DNA of 64,000 bases, taken from Stictocephala bisonia. Its lineage: Eukaryota; Arthropoda; Insecta; Hemiptera; Membracidae. Positions within the stretch are counted from its first letter, which is position 1. Every line of letters starts with the position of its first letter. The notes under the pieces were generated by a model. The model did not search any database. It was not told the origin of the DNA and was given only the letters and a program-made list of their open reading frames with translations. A program made the translations under genes and the position numbers. Where the stretch lies: positions 496,001 through 560,000 of the forward strand of contig JAQJVL010000057.1 of assembly GCA_035578905.1 (NCBI GenBank), given 5' to 3'. Positions 1 to 14,369 of this stretch are shown here, one piece after another.

Positions 1-135
1 NNNNNNNNNNNNNNNNNNNNNNNNNNNNNNNNNNNNNNNNNNNNNNNNNNNNNNNNNNNNNNNNNNNNNNNNNNNNNNNNNNNNNNNNNNNNNNNNNNNN
101 NNNNNNNNNNNNNNNNNNNNNNNNNNNNNNNNNNN
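1..135. other. Assembly gap (N run)
   Basis: All bases are N, so this is a scaffold gap. The first real bases follow at 136. Confidence 0.99.
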
Positions 136-1570
136 ATCCCCGAAGGCCCGGGGCGCTCTCGACCAATTAGAGCTCGGGGTGGTCACGTGACCCGAAGGTA
201 CCCGAACGTAGTCGTCATCTTGGATCCGAAAGCCGAAGATAGCCGAAGATACCCGAAAGTGAGCCCAGAACTGTCATATTTACACTACTCTCTGTCGCAC
301 GTATCTAATGATTTTAATGACTTAATTTGATCCATCTTGTAACAGAAAAACGTGCGTATATCTATTAAAAATTTAAGCTGTTGCCATATTTTTATAACTT
401 TTGACGTAATTATTTTAATTATTTGATTTGCCTAACCCGATATAAATAATTGGCTCAGTATTGTTTCATTAGGGTAGTACCAGAAGACTGAGCTTCACTC
501 AGTTCAAATTTGCAAACTGAAGAGGTTGTATCCATGTATCCCAGAGGATCCTGAGGATCGTTTGTTGTTGTTCTGCCTTGTGGGTTATTAATAATATTTT
601 TCGTTTCGGAGGTCTTCCACGTTTACCTTTAGCCTTTAGCCCCTTTGTGGAATTCGGTCTACGGCCTCACAGTTCGGCATACGGCCTAACCGAGGCACTC
701 TGCTACAGTCCAATTTGTGGATCTCGGCATGTAGTCTCTTGAGGAAGATCGGCCTACGGCCTCACCAGGATTCTTAAACAGTATGACCATAATTTTGGTT
801 TTGGGGGCAGTGTAGCTCAAAGTCATAGTCTATTCTAAAATCTGATTGAATTTTATTAAGTAAGGGAAGATTACCTTTAATTTGATACCCCACTTGGATG
901 TATTAGTTTAACATTACTTAGTTTTAGGTTTTTGTTCATATTATTCTAAAAAATGCTAAATAAATAACATTATACTGCTAAGTAACTATAGCAACATACG
1001 CGAAAACTACAGTACCTAAAAAATAAGATGAAAGTATCACGCGTATCTCCCATGACGTCACATGTGCTAAATGGTAAATGAACACAAAAATACTGTTTTA
1101 ATTCCCGTCATTACAATTCCAGCTAATAAGTGATACATAAATTGCTTGATATTTAGCTGAATGCTTCAATGAAAATGGTAGATTTAGTTATCAGTATTTA
1201 ATAGAATAAACAAATCAGCTGATTTCACCCATGTGACGTCACAGTCTACTGCACAGCGTCGTTGTGACACAAGGAAAGTTTAGGAGCATCTGGGGTAGAA
1301 GTAAGAACTTTCTCAGTGTTGAGACATGTGCCAATCGATTTCTCGTGGTCGAAAACCCCTATATTAATTTATAAATTAAAAATCCTTGGAGCCAGAAAAA
1401 GTTCGTCCGGACGTGGCTTGTTTTAGATAATATAAGATACAACATTTTATATGTGACCTCATACAAACAATACTTACTTAAACAATACCTACAGTATCTT
1501 GTAATATCAAACTATAATGCTAACAGCAAAGAAAATTCCTTGTCGCGTATATTTATAGTCAGTTCTCAGT
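136..1570. other. Non-genic flank with GC-rich start
   Basis: No gene is recognisable. Bases 136-270 are unusually GC-rich and repeat the short words CCCGAAG and GCCGAAGATA several times. Bases 645-770 repeat a CGGCCTACGGCCTCAC-like word three times. The rest is AT-rich. At 1049-1245 two copies of a CATGTGACGTCA-type word face each other about 180 bp apart, which could be the ends of a short MITE, but the arms are too short to be sure. Confidence 0.5.
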
Positions 1571-1953
1571 GTAAGCACCGAATCCTCGGTCCTCCTAATA
1601 CCGACACGACGTCCGCTCAAAGGTTTCTATCTGTGTAGACACTACAAGAAAAGTCTTGGGTGTCCATGTGGGGTGTTAGTTAGGGTCCGGATATTGTGTA
1701 GGAAATAAAACTGAGAATCAGTTTTGTCAAATAGCTGAATATAAGACCAATTACGTGGTTAGGATTCCACGTAAAGCTAAAGGTCCCTTAGTTTTCCTGG
1801 TTATTGGGTTATTAAAAATGGCTCTTTCTAAGGATCAGTCGACCTTAGTTAATACAAAGCCCTTAGAAAATACACTATTTCATCTACAATCATCACACTC
1901 ATTCACCTTTCATATTCGCCGTTATCTCTACGATCGGCGTCTTAGTAATGATT
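1571..1953 (+). mobile_element. SINE family A copy, 5' truncated
   Basis: This copy matches, in order, the other family A copies near 5.6, 6.7, 58.2 and 61.0 kb. The shared blocks are a CCTCNTAATACCGACAC block, a GTCCATGTNGGG block, a hairpin ACGTGG-GATT-CCACGT that resembles a T-arm, a GGGTTATTAAAAA block and a tail ending CGATCGGCGTCTTA. The A-box end of the tRNA-like head, present in the 61 kb copy, is missing. The tail ends in an A/T-rich stretch, as retroposons do. Family membership rests on pairwise reading within this window only. Confidence 0.75.
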
Positions 1954-3392
1954 AATATTAACAAATCCTAACTTATGCCTTTAAGGTAACCTTGTCACTC
2001 AAATAAATAATGTGTTTACAAAGCAAGTGTTCTTCGACGTGCACGCTCTGTATTACAAAACAGTGTCAATGATACTTCTACAAAGTCTACTGTCAATTAC
2101 AGAACATAAACATAAACTTGTCAAAACCAAAACTTAATCATCAATATGATCGTTACTTAAAGATTATGATCGATAGCCTTTAGCCTTAACATCAGGGAAC
2201 AATCATAATATTTTTGTGTCCCAAAATAAGTACAAGTCTTTTTCTAACTGCCAATGTCCCTTGTGCAGGTGCAACAAACAACATTATCGATTACGGCGTT
2301 TACTTGCTTCAAGTCTGAAAATTATTTTCTTACTAACATATTCAGATTTTACAATCATTTGGGTTTTGTAAACTAACTATACTGTTTGTAAATTTCATCA
2401 ATCCATAACCTTCATCACTTTAACACCATCTGCATTTGCTGATGTGGTCAATCTTTTTCAGATTAAAAATAAATTTCAATTCCATGTCACTATCGCTATT
2501 GACTATACTAACGTTGATATTGATGACTAACTGCATATTATGATGTTAAAATATATAATTATAATATACAGTATATATTTGTGACGATGGTTTAATTGAC
2601 TATTTTTACATAAAAAACATCGCTATAAACCACGTGAGGTCATTCAGAACCAATCACCAGCGTGAAAACATATATTGAAGCTACAGGTCTAGATGGGAGC
2701 CAGATTTAATTAGGCGGGCGTGTGTTTTCCTCTAGAAGTTTGCCAATTAATTGAATTCCGTCAGAAATGCAATTGGAAAAAGTATGTGGACTGTTAACGT
2801 GCAAGTATTTGTTAATTGAATTGTAGTTAATGCTTGAAATATTTATTGTATATTATTTGGTATCTTAGTTGGATTATCTATTTGGTGCAGTTTTGCATAT
2901 TTTATAATCATCACAAGATTGGTGGAGATTATTAAAGCCTAAAGTTAATGTAGTTTTTCCTAAAACATGGCATTTTATCTTTCCTAAAATGTATACTTTT
3001 TATATTTTTATAGTCCTCATTTTATTGTTTTTTTCTTATTTTAAAATTTATTATTGGCCAATTTTATACCTAGATTCTTCGCCCGTAATATTAACAAGGT
3101 TACTTCAATCTATTACTAAAATACATATCCTAGTTAAATCTTACATTTATTCTTGGAAGCCTGATAATATAGGTAAAACTAACAGTGTAATGAAATGTGT
3201 TACTTTTTCTATTTTTTTTTTTTTTTTTTTTTTTTTTATGAATTGCTTATTGTTATTTTTGGGTTTATATTCACACTGTTCAGAGCATTTTGAGCAGCCA
3301 GATTATGTCGCTGTGACGTATTCGTGTTCACAACAGTCAGTCATAGTTTCTAAATACGTATTCCCTGTCAACGTAGTTATTGTCAATTGAGT
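1954..3392. other. AT-rich non-genic stretch
   Basis: I see no gene or recognisable element. A 26-base T run lies at 3212-3237. The open frame across 2989-3390 is low-complexity and T-driven and has no family features. Confidence 0.6.
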
Positions 3393-3951
3393 AAGACAAA
3401 GGTTGTTGGACATTTGCATCGTTACGTGAAAATCACCAATCACGACGTTTGGATTTGGTAATACCCAAACCTTTTTCAAGTGCTAAAAACTAAATTACAT
3501 CTACACAACATGTTTTAAAACTACGTTCTTAAACTAATAAACGTATCTACAGTAATAATTATCTACATTTTAACCTAGATCATAGAATGGGGTACAACGA
3601 AATGAACTTCTACTAAATATAAAACTATTAACAGGGTTAAATTAATATAACCAATTAGGCGCTGTCAAGGTCACGATATCAACGAACAGGGTTATATTAA
3701 TTTAACCCTGTTAACATTTTTATATTTAGTTAAAGTTAATTTTGTTGTACTCCATTCTATGATCTAGGTTAGAATGTAGATAATTATTAATGTAGATAAG
3801 TTTACTAGTTTAAGAACGTAGTTTTATAACATGTTTGTGTAGATGTAATTTAGTTTTTAGAACTTAAAAAAGGTTTGGGTTTTACCAAATCGAAACGTCG
3901 TGATTGGTAATTTTCACGTAATGATGGCAAATGTCCAACAACCTTTGTCTT
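3393..3951. mobile_element. Foldback element F1 (MITE-like)
   Basis: The left arm starts AAGACAAAGGTTGTTGGACA and the right arm ends with its reverse complement. The two arms, each about 260 bp, pair over most of their length around a central loop of about 35 bases near 3655-3690. The whole element is about 560 bp and has no coding capacity. A clear target-site duplication could not be picked out. A second, single-arm copy lies at 9300-9397, which shows that the family is dispersed. The transposase superfamily is unknown. Confidence 0.85.
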
Positions 3952-5429
3952 CCTGATCTGATACTCCATCGTTAACAAATTTCAAAAACTAATTTATGTT
4001 TTAGTTAGTATTGAGTCAGAATAATAAACTTATAATTATGGTATACAACAACGCTGAAAAACTTGCTAATTGCTAATGGTTGCAAAAACTGCCGATATTT
4101 TACGCACTGATATGTGTAGTTGCCGAAGGAAATAACTGGATTACCTGTTAATATCTAAATATGTGTTCGGTCGTAGTTTTAAGTGAGTTACTGTACGCAT
4201 GCAACAATCGGAGCTACGTAATTTGACCCTTGCCTCAGGAAAATTGCTCTAATCAAGTTTACAGTTTAGAATTCAGTTATTTTTATAGTATTCGGCACTA
4301 AATTTTAATACATATTAATCCTTAAAATAATTATTTTTTCTAATTTGTATCACTTATGTTAACAGGTTATACTTATAGTTGCATTTTAATACAATATTCT
4401 TCAAAGCAATTGTGATTTGTGATTACTGTTGGCGCCGTGACATTTTATAAGAAGGCAATATGTATGGTGTACCTATATTGCGTCTACCAATGGAAGGCGC
4501 TCTCCATAAAAATGTACCAAGTAAGCCTCATTTAGTAACATAGTCATCTTTAAGTTTGCCATTTTTACGATAGGCATTTGTCATCCTTTGTTCAACTAAA
4601 GAAAATATAATGAATTCAAACAAAAAGGCAGACTTGGACCCTTTTAATTGTATGAATCACTTTTCTCTCTATACAGCTTAAAACATTGATTGTGGTGAAC
4701 ATGTACCCAGTCGAGTTATTTGTCCTTGAAGGCTCGGATTGATAATTGGTTCAGTTAGGTAAACATCCAGAGAATAAATAAACAGAGGTCGCTTTATTAT
4801 CTCCACAATAAACGCTTCAGTGGCTGTTACCAATTGTAAATCATTATATATGTGGAGTAATAATTACTCCTTCGGGACTTGATGGTGGTTAAGGGAAGGG
4901 ACTGACAACGGTGCTGGCTCTGCCATCAGCACAGAACTGTAGAACCAACTTCTCGACACCCACTCAGCACACTGTTTAGTACAACTTCTGTTTTTTTTCG
5001 TTCTCTATGGTATATGTAGTTAACTTTTGTTAAATTATGATAATCCTATGTGAGGTTTCTGGTATTGTGATGTTAGTCGTGGTTTACCGAAATAGACTAA
5101 CATAATATTTGTACGTTTTGTACTTTATCGTACTAAATATGTCGTGCTTATATTTGTACTTGTTAGTCATAACTTTATCCGTAGATCAAACGTTTAAATT
5201 AAATAATAATTCATTTTTAAGTTGTCTAATTTAAACCCATTATATAACTGAGGTAATTTGTTTATTTATTTACTTTTAGACCTACAGCTTTTGTATTAGT
5301 TACCTTGTAAAATCTTTGAGTTTTTAATAATGTGGCTAAGTAGTAGAGAGGACTAAATAGTCTTAACTTCCCCACATAAATAAACCATTTTCGTTTCATT
5401 TTCATTTCTTCATTACTATTAATTACTCG
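3952..5429. other. AT-rich non-genic stretch
   Basis: No gene is recognised. A short GC-richer patch at 4870-4980 contains a GTGCTGGC/GCCATCAGCAC imperfect hairpin. Confidence 0.55.
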
Positions 5430-5780
5430 TTAACAAGACGCCGATCGTCAGATATGGACAAATATGAAGGGTGAATGAGTTGGATGAGTGTAGATGAACG
5501 AGTGTAGTCATTGTTACTAACTAAGGTCGACTGTTCCTCAGAAAGTTCTATTTATTAATAGCCCAATAGCTAGGGCAACTAAGAGACCTATCGCTTTACG
5601 TGGAATCCGAACGACGTAGTATTGGTCTGATTGTCAACTAACCGTCAAGCCTGACAATCAGTTCTCTTCCCTACACAACATATAGCTATTGACTACCATC
5701 CAACATGGACACCCCCGGGTTCTCTAGTAGTGTCCACGTCGATAATAACCATTGAGCAGTCTCCGAGTTGGTATTAATTT
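5430..5780 (-). mobile_element. SINE family A copy, 5' truncated
   Basis: On the minus strand this reads from the CGGAG/GACACTACTAGAGAA block near 5770-5720, through the ACGTCG-TTCGGATTCCACGT hairpin near 5600, to the tail ACGATCGGCGTCTT at 5435-5450. It agrees block by block with the copies at 60864-61233 and 57998-58330. It stops before the A-box head region. The tail is the same as in family B copies at 46098 and 50826. Confidence 0.8.
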
Positions 5781-6582
5781 CATACAACCATAATTATGTA
5801 AACCTTATTAAAGTAGTAGCTGTAATTTCCATTATGCTTTCTCTTAAACACTAAAACTGATCCGAATTGATCCTGGGTAGAGTGAGTTGGGAGTGAATGG
5901 CAAAAACACGTTCTCTCTGAACCGACACAACATTTTCATTAGTCTCGGCAGCGAGTTGGGAGCTTAGAGACGGGAGAGGTTCGGAACAAACCTGTGCCGA
6001 AATTCTCCAGGATTACGTTTGTAAGGATAACGCTCTCAGAATTTCTAAAGGATTTCTGGTTTACTCCTGACAATATTATCATTTGCGAAGGTGACGTGCA
6101 ATTAATATGATAGATTTAATATTATTCTTGATGACTTAACTTTAATTACTAAGCGAATTATTATATATGTATCAAATCATCTACTTATTGTATATTTTTT
6201 TTGGATCAGATATTCAAATTAATTAATTCAATTGCATTAATAATCAAGGTTATTTTTCGAGTTCTTGCCTTTTTTGCAAGGTTACCTTCTTTGCAATAAT
6301 ACATTTTAACATAATAATCAATTTTACCGGTACAATATAAACTACATAATGACATTTTATATACATATTTAGCTGGTACATACTAGTACTAGCTAAATAC
6401 AATCATAAATGTCTTCTAAACATTAATTTAACCATAAAACTATTGGGATTAGTTCAAAAGAACTTGAGGATTTAAGAAACGTAGAATATAATTAATCAGT
6501 TATTAATTATTATTAAGATTATGGTTTATAGTCAATAACATTTCCCATGGTATGAATAAGTGTTGTTATGATTTCACATAAA
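5781..6582. other. Non-genic stretch
   Basis: No gene or element was recognised. Bases 5880-6030 are less AT-rich than the surroundings, but no frame stays open with a recognisable product. Confidence 0.5.
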
Positions 6583-6777
6583 CGACAAGCCTGATACACA
6601 GTTCTCTTCCTTACACAACATCCGGACTCTGACTACCATCCAACATGGACACCGCAGACTTCTCTAGTAGTGTCCATGCCGAAGGCTACCACTTAGCTGA
6701 TGCTGTGTTGGAATTAAAATTACAGAGAAGGACCTATCGCCTACAACCTTCACAGCACTGCACCGCTAGTGCTAACA
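6583..6777 (-). mobile_element. SINE family A copy, 3' truncated
   Basis: On the minus strand this has the head end (GTTAGCACTAGCGGTGCAG near 6752-6775, equivalent to the A-box head of the 61 kb copy), the GGCGATAGGTCC block, the TAGTGTCCATG blocks and the AAGAGAACTGTG block. It ends before the T-arm-like hairpin and tail. The short plus-strand open frame across it is a by-product. Confidence 0.7.
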
Positions 6778-7404
6778 TACTATCGAGAAACCACTTAAGT
6801 GACCGAAATAGGGACGCCGGAATCCATGTGGTCATATGTATGAATATTATAATGTTGTTAAAGTGGATATTGAAATTAAAAGGTGGCAATCTAGTAAAGA
6901 ACTGAAAGGGATATTTTTATAATTGGCATTACATGAAAAAAATACAGTTCCCTTCGTGGAGAGGGAATGAAAGGCAAACACGTTGTAGAGTGTGTATAGA
7001 GCCCCGGCGTTAATCAACCCCATAGAACACCCACAGGGGTCCTTTGATAGCGTAATCAACACTCTTTGAAAGAAGGGTGGCAAGTAGTTTCTAAGGGGTG
7101 ATCTACTTGGCTAATTAGTTTTTTACTGGTTGGGATTCAATGGTTCACATGCTAAAACTAGTAATAATGTCATGGAGTCTAAGGAAAACTACTGCTTTTT
7201 AAAATCATCCTCATTTATCACCTCCCTCTTCTGCAGTTGTTTTATCCAGCATATGAAATTGATGTCAGAACCCTGTTTTATATATTAGGGAAAATAAGAA
7301 TTTATAATAATCAAATGTTTTAAAATACCTAACTATGCGCAATTCCTTTCGTACGAACAACGTTTTGCATGATTCGTTAATATGATTCGGCATCATTGCT
7401 TAAG
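6778..7404. other. Non-genic stretch
   Basis: No product is recognised. A GC-richer patch at 6950-7080 is open for 78 codons on the minus strand, but it has no recognisable motif. Confidence 0.45.
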
Positions 7405-7407
7405 TGC

Positions 7408-7463
<56 letters not shown>
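7405..7463. repeat. (TG)n microsatellite
   Basis: About 28 TG dinucleotides, slightly interrupted at the start (GTGCGTGCG). Confidence 0.97.
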
Positions 7464-9224
<1,761 letters not shown>

Positions 9225-9300
9225 TTTATGGGTCAATACCACTGCACATAATTGTGTGTTGGGTAAGTAAATACCATTATACGTGTATGGTTGGTTGGTT
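9225..9300 (+). repeat. Dispersed G-rich minisatellite family, short locus
   Basis: Contains GGGTCAATACCACTG and ATACGTGTATGG followed by GGTTGGTTGGTTGGG. The same words make up the larger loci at 22.8, 24.5, 33.5 and 61.4 kb. Only about two divergent units are present. Confidence 0.6.
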
Positions 9301-9397
9301 GGGTTTTTAGCACTTGAAAAAGGTTTGGGTTTTACCAAATCGAAACGTCATGATTGGTAATTTTCAAGTAATGATGGCAAATGTCCAACTACCTTTG
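9300..9397 (+). mobile_element. Single arm of foldback element F1
   Basis: This is nearly identical to the last ~100 bases of F1 (3852-3951): GGTTTGGGTTTTACCAAATC, AACGTC, GATGGCAAATGTCCAAC and CCTTTGTCT, in the same order. It has no opposing arm nearby. It sits directly between the G-rich unit at 9225 and the 31 bp array. Confidence 0.8.
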
Positions 9398-9404
9398 TCT
9401 CCCC

Positions 9405-11520
9405 CATTGATATGTAAGGTATGTATATTACTCGCCCGTCCAAGGCGTGTAGAGCACATTACTTGCACGTCCAAGGTATGTAGAGCACATTACCTGCACG
9501 TCCAAGGCAAGTAGAGCACATTACTTGCACGTCCAAGGCATGTAGAGCACATTACTTGCACGTCCAAGGCATGTACACCACATCACTTGCACGTCCAAGG
9601 CATGTATAGCTCATTCATTACTAGCACGCCCAACGCATGTAAAGAACATTACTTGCACTCCAAGGCATGTAGAGCACATTAGTTGTACGTCCAAGCCATG
9701 TACGGCACATTACTTGCACGTCCAAGGCATGTACAGCACATTACTTGCACGTCCAAGGCATGTATAGCACATAACTTGCTCGTCCAAAGCATGTAGAGCA
9801 CATTCTTAGCACGTCCAAGGCATGTACAGCACATTACTTGCACGTCCAAAGCATGTACAGCACATTACTTGCACGTCCAAGGTATGTAGAGCACATTACT
9901 AGCACGCCCAAGTCATGTACAGCACATTACTTGCACGTCCAAGGCATGTATAGCTCGTTACTAATATGCCCAAGGCATGTAGAGCACAATACTTGCACGT
10001 CCAAGGCATGTACAGCACATTACTTGCACGTCCAAGGCATGTAGAGCACATTACTTGCACGCCCTAGGCATGTAGAGCACATTACTAGTACTTCCAAGGC
10101 ATGTATAGTATAATACTTGCTTGTCCAACGTATTTCTAGTACAATACTTGCACGTCCAAAGCATGTACAGCACATTACTTGCACGCCCAAGGCATGTACA
10201 GCACATTACTTGCACGTCTAAGGCATGTACAGCACATTACTTGCACGTCCAAGGTATGTATAGCTCATTACTAGCACGCCTAAGGGATGTACAGCACATT
10301 ACTTGCACGTCCAAGACATGTAGAGCACATTAATTGCACGTCCAAGCCATGCACAGCACATTACTTGCTCGTCCAAGGCATGTACAGCACATTACATGCA
10401 CGTCCAAGACATGTACAGCACATTACTTGCACGTCCAAAACATATACAGCACATTACTTGCAAGTCCAAGTCATGTACAGCACAGTACTAGCACGCCCAA
10501 GTCATGTACAGAACATTACTTGCACGTACAAGGCATGTATAGCTCATTACTAGCAAGCCCAAGGCATGTAGAGCACATTAATTGCATGTCCAACCATGTA
10601 GAGCACATAATTTGCACGTCCACGGCATGTACACCACATTACTAGCACGTCCAAGACATTTACAGCATATTACTAGCACGCCCCAGTCATGTAGAGCACA
10701 TTACTAGCACGTCCAAGGCATGTACAGCACATTACTAGCACGCCCAAGGCATGTAGAGTACATTACTAGCACGCCCAAGGCATTTAGAGCACATTACTAG
10801 CACGCCCAAGGCATGTAGAGCACATTACTAGCACGTCCAAGGCATGTATAGTACAATACTTGCACGTCCAAGGCATGTAGAGCACATTACTAGCACGTCC
10901 AAGGCATGTATAGTACATTACTTGCACGTCCAAGGCATGTAGAGCACATTACTAGCACGCCCAAGGCATGTAGAGCACATTACTAGCACGCGCAAGGCAT
11001 GTAGAGCACATTACTTGCACGTCCAAGGCATGTAGAGCACATTACTAGCACGTCCAAGACATGTATAGTACATTACTAGCACACCCAAGGCATTTAGAGC
11101 ACATTACTTGCACGTCCAAGGCATGTAGAGCACATTACTTGTACGTCCAAGACATATATATAGTACATTACTAGCATGCCCTAGGCATGTAGAGCCCATT
11201 ACTAGCACGCGCAAGGCATGTACAGCACATTACTTGCACGCCCAAGGCATGTAGAGCACATTACTAGCACGTCCAAGACATTTACAGCACATTACTTGCA
11301 CGCCCAAGGCATGTACAGCACATTACTAGCACGTCTAAGACATGTATAGTACAATAATTGCACGTCCAAGGCATGTACAGTACATTACTAGCACACCCAA
11401 GGCATGTAGAGCACATTACTAGCATCCAAGGCATGTATAGTAAAATACTTGCACGTCCAAGGCATGTATAGTACAATACTTGCACGTCCAAAGCATGTAA
11501 AACTCATTACTGGCACATCC
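9405..11520. repeat. 31 bp tandem array (about 68 copies)
   Basis: The unit is close to AAGGCATGTAGAGCACATTA followed by CTAGCACGCCC. Spacing between successive AAGGC words is 31 bp (for example 10746 to 10777). Units fall into two main types, TTGCACGTCC and TAGCACGCCC, in which the two sites usually change together. A small number have indels. The array is non-coding; the short open frames on both strands arise because 31 bp units rotate frame and rarely contain stops. Confidence 0.97.
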
Positions 11521-13462
11521 AATGTATTTTATATTACTAAACACGTTTTGCAGATAGTTTAAAGTAATTTAACTTTAAGTTATGTTTAAATAAAAGTGAA
11601 GATTTATTGTTAAATAGTATTTTCTTTATTCTCACAGAACAAAATTTAATGTTTCGTTGAGCTTTTGCATGGATTGAATTATGAAAATTAATCCTCCACT
11701 TGTCTGGTCTCGTAATAAAATATACAAAATGATTTCAAATTATCAGCAAAATCTGTGTATATCTAATGGCTTTATTCATTCACTTGTACAACCAACTCCC
11801 GGGTTCAATAAACTAAAGGGTTGTGAAGTTGATGACACCACTACTCAGGCTATTCACATTTCCTTTGGACAAACCCGATCTCTTACGACGTTATAACATA
11901 TAATTGCCTCTACGTTGTAAAGTAGTAATGCGCTGTGTTTACCTGCGAAAGGAGAGTTACGTTGGTGAATTGTGCTGACCAGTGAATTTGGCGTGAAAAG
12001 TGCATGACGTAAATAATTATAAACTCCACGCCCTTTGCGTGGTCTCACTAGTTCTAATATTTGGCGCGAAAATCAATATTAATCACCATACACGGTGGCA
12101 CGTAGCATGTATTTCTTCAACTTGAAATCTGAGAATTAAATTGAGACTTTTTTTAAAGCCAAAATATAACATGATTAATTTAAAACTGCAAAAAGTGACA
12201 CAAATCGACAGGTAAACTTGCACGAAGCGTGAAAATACGTTGAGACATGACTGAATGATAGACCTGATTCCGACTATAACTCTATCTAAGAAATTCACCG
12301 ACTAGACGTGAGCGCGCCTAGTGGCACTTGAGTGGTGCTCTAACGCACGGTTTAGCCTGGCAATCTAGAACAATCTATGAACAAAGAGAAATATAGATGT
12401 ATGACAATACAAAGACTGGGATCATATAAGTTCTATTTGCATACAAAGTCATTTAGTCAAACAAGTACTTAATCAGACAGTTTCAGATAAAAAACTGAAA
12501 CGTGACAACCACGCAAGGCAATAAAGCGTTGCTATTTTAAAATATTTAAAAGCTTGGAGTAAAATAATAGGTCTTCTAATCAATATGGCATGTGTTTTAT
12601 TTTTCATACTAAATCTTTTTTTAACATTCCATATCCGTTTAAAGTTTGAAGTTTAATGGAATGATAATTTTAATAAAAAGTGTTTATTTAGAGTTGATTA
12701 CTATTGTATATTTTATTTAGAATATTAGGTAACATTATTTTCATCAAAAGTTAAATTAACATTTATTACTGTATTTTTTCAGATGACCTGTACAAATTTA
12801 ACGTCAAAGAAAAATATATTTAGATATTTATAATACGAATATTTACTACAACTCATTGAGTAATGATTTTTGTTAAGAATTATATTTTGAAGTTTTGTTT
12901 CCAGTTATATTAATTATTTAGTACATATGGATAGTTACGTACTTATATTCTAAATACTATTTTTAATAACTTTAAATATAATTATATATATATATATATA
13001 TATACATCCAAACAAATTATATAAATATATTTGTACAGCATTAAAAATCTCCTACTTTAGACGAAGTGTGAAATTTGACTAAGCTCCAAACAGAGGTTCT
13101 GTTCCCGCTTATCATAATCCTCACATTGCGTAACGCGTAGGATTTAAAATTTTCACAACTCATTTTGTTCTTAATATTTATCAATAAAACTTTTTGAGTT
13201 GATTTAAAATATAAAATGGCAGTCAAGAAAATACATTAATAGTAAACATAATAAACGACATTGGCTTAAGACTGAGGAGTGACCAAGACTTATTTACGTA
13301 TATAATTATTTTCATATTTTCTAAGCTATTTAAACTTTACAATGTTTCCCAAGTTCTGTACGTATAATTTATAGATCTTAATATTTTATACTGAACTAAT
13401 TAAGAAAACTATCAATTTACATTCGTCTTAAAGCTATAGATTTATCAGAAAAATACCTATTA
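11521..13462. other. AT-rich non-genic stretch
   Basis: No gene is recognised. A (TA)n run lies at about 12982-13004. Confidence 0.55.
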
Positions 13463-14369
13463 TACAGTGTGTTCAGTAAAACTGTTTCAATAATTTGAGA
13501 TGTTATTGTACACATAAAAATGAGCAAAAAACTTCATATGAAGGTATGTCCAAAAACCTTTAGTTTCCATCTATCTGTATTTATGTGTTTTTTAAATAAA
13601 AACTCAGAACTTTCAATCCACTGAAGGTACAATTGTGAAACTTCATGATTGTACTACCCTGTAGAAGTTGTATTTAGAAAAAATATGTAAACAATAAATC
13701 TTCGCCCTTTTCAAAATGGTGGACCTTTAATTTTTTTTACTGACTAATTCTAAAAACTGATTAAGTTTGCAAACAAAATGCAAGAATAATATTTTTTACT
13801 AAATCTTATTACATACTCACGGTGTTTTTTTTTTTTTTTTTCTCAACAAAAACGGATATAAACGGCTGAGTTAAGCTGCAAAACGTAAAACAATGTTTTA
13901 CAGCATTAACCAAACGCAAGAGTGGTTTTAAATGTGTGTGCACTTTGAACAGCTGATTTAATCTCGATCTGCTATTTCATATGAACAGCTGTTTATTTGT
14001 GCTATTAATATTAGGTTTGGTTTCCATTCCAACTCAGGAGTTCTTACTAAAACCGGTCGGCCTGAGTAACATTTTCTTTGTTGATTAAAGCTTCCAGTCT
14101 TGCAAGTCGTTGATGGACTTTTGTAAAAGTTGTATGTCAAGGTATAACACGATCTGTACAACGTTACTGATACAGTCTTCTCGCTTGAGTACTACTACAA
14201 TGAGTCATGCCATACGTCAAATGTATGTCTGCCATTTCTGAGTTGGTAAAGTTGTACATTACATTATCTGAAATTAGTTGTTAATAAAAGGAAGAAATGA
14301 AAATAATAAAAAAGAACTATGTCGTAAGAAAATAAATTACAAACACTAACTAATTAAAACTAACAATAC

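Noticed and set aside
1049..1245. Paired TGACGTCA sites as a gene promoter
   Set aside because: No downstream gene is seen. The inverted layout more likely marks short MITE ends or chance, and the arms are too short to call.
2989..3390. A 133-codon membrane protein
   Set aside because: The frame is T-rich, runs through a 26-base poly-T tract, and has no recognisable family feature.
6847..7083. A small minus-strand protein (78 codons)
   Set aside because: No recognisable motif and it partly overlaps non-genic DNA next to a SINE. It is probably a chance frame.
9405..11520. CRISPR array
   Set aside because: Units are contiguous with no unique spacers, and the context (SINEs, insect LINEs, TTAGG) is eukaryotic. 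The same applies to all other arrays here.
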